Shown here: in pieces, positions 63,933-64,000 of the stretch | Position numbering within the stretch: the stretch's first letter is position 1 | Layout: every line of letters starts with the position of its first letter | NCBI RefSeq assembly: GCF_019145235.1 | Contig: NZ_JAHSTV010000003.1 | Location: forward strand, 62,001 to 126,000 | Direction of reading: 5' to 3' | DNA: 64,000 nucleotides | Source: Pseudomonas farris | GTDB taxonomy: Bacteria; Pseudomonadota; Gammaproteobacteria; Pseudomonadales; Pseudomonadaceae | Made by a program: the position numbers and the translations under genes | The notes under the pieces: model-generated | Databases searched by the model: none | The model's input: only the letters and a program-made list of their open reading frames with translations | What the model was told of the DNA's origin: nothing

Positions 63933-64000
63933 GGGTCCGTACTGGCGGAGGAAGATGTCAGGACTATAGGCACGGGTATTTAGTGGGGCAACTGCCAATC

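Overview
The window reads as the chromosome of a fluorescent-group Pseudomonas. Gene order follows known Pseudomonas neighbourhoods (gabD-gabT; oscA-sbp-cysTWA beside an EAL/GGDEF gene and a desaturase; atsA with atsBC/atsR; triABC). Codons are GC-rich, and the intergenic spaces are studded with paired REP elements (REPINs) of the type common in the P. fluorescens complex. No rRNA, CRISPR array or insertion sequence was seen.

Layout. 0-4 kb is an accessory stretch: the end of a sigma factor operon, a small antitoxin-like pair, a DUF3077 gene controlled by a C4-like antisense RNA, and a rhuM gene next to tRNA-Arg(CCG) with decayed duplicate pieces. 4.4-13.3 kb holds GABA catabolism (gabD, gabT RNA, gabT), an HDOD response regulator, a diguanylate cyclase, a fatty-acid desaturase and a GGDEF/EAL protein. 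13.5-17.8 kb is sulfate uptake (oscA, sbp, cysT, cysW, cysA). 17.9-22 kb is ordinary (Mpo1-like, Crp/Fnr, truncated response regulator, AraC with a divergent desaturase). 22-35 kb is a sulfate-ester module: atsBCA, atsR, a LysR gene, atsK, a second formylglycine-type sulfohydrolase, another LysR gene and a TonB-dependent receptor. It is followed by an avidin-like small protein and a dedicated tonB-exbB-exbD operon. 38-41 kb has an RBBP9-type hydrolase, an SfnR-like sigma-54 activator and an orphan MetQ. 41-51 kb contains an AAA ATPase, TriABC-type RND efflux, a large secreted glycosidase-like protein and a methyltransferase. At 51.4-52.05 kb sits a second DUF gene with its own C4-like RNA. 52.3-59 kb is one long minus-strand series: two SfnB-type flavoproteins, an NtaA/DszA-type monooxygenase and metQNI. 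60.4-63.9 kb is cystine uptake (tcyJLN) and D-cysteine desulfhydrase.

Taken together, about two thirds of the window is a sulfur-scavenging region: inorganic sulfate, aryl and alkyl sulfate esters, flavin-oxidised organosulfur, methionine-like compounds, cystine and D-cysteine, plus outer-membrane uptake and its energisation. An AT-rich motif resembling ATTCYTWAA recurs in front of several of these units.

The least expected signal is a pair of matching regulatory loci (about 2.0-2.26 kb and 51.8-52.04 kb). Each encodes a 78-nt structured RNA whose two antisense segments are complementary to sequences just downstream, one of them the Shine-Dalgarno of the controlled gene. Stems and antisense/target pairs differ between the two loci but stay complementary, which is strong sequence-internal evidence for a C4-type antisense switch on chromosomal DUF3077/DUF6124 genes.
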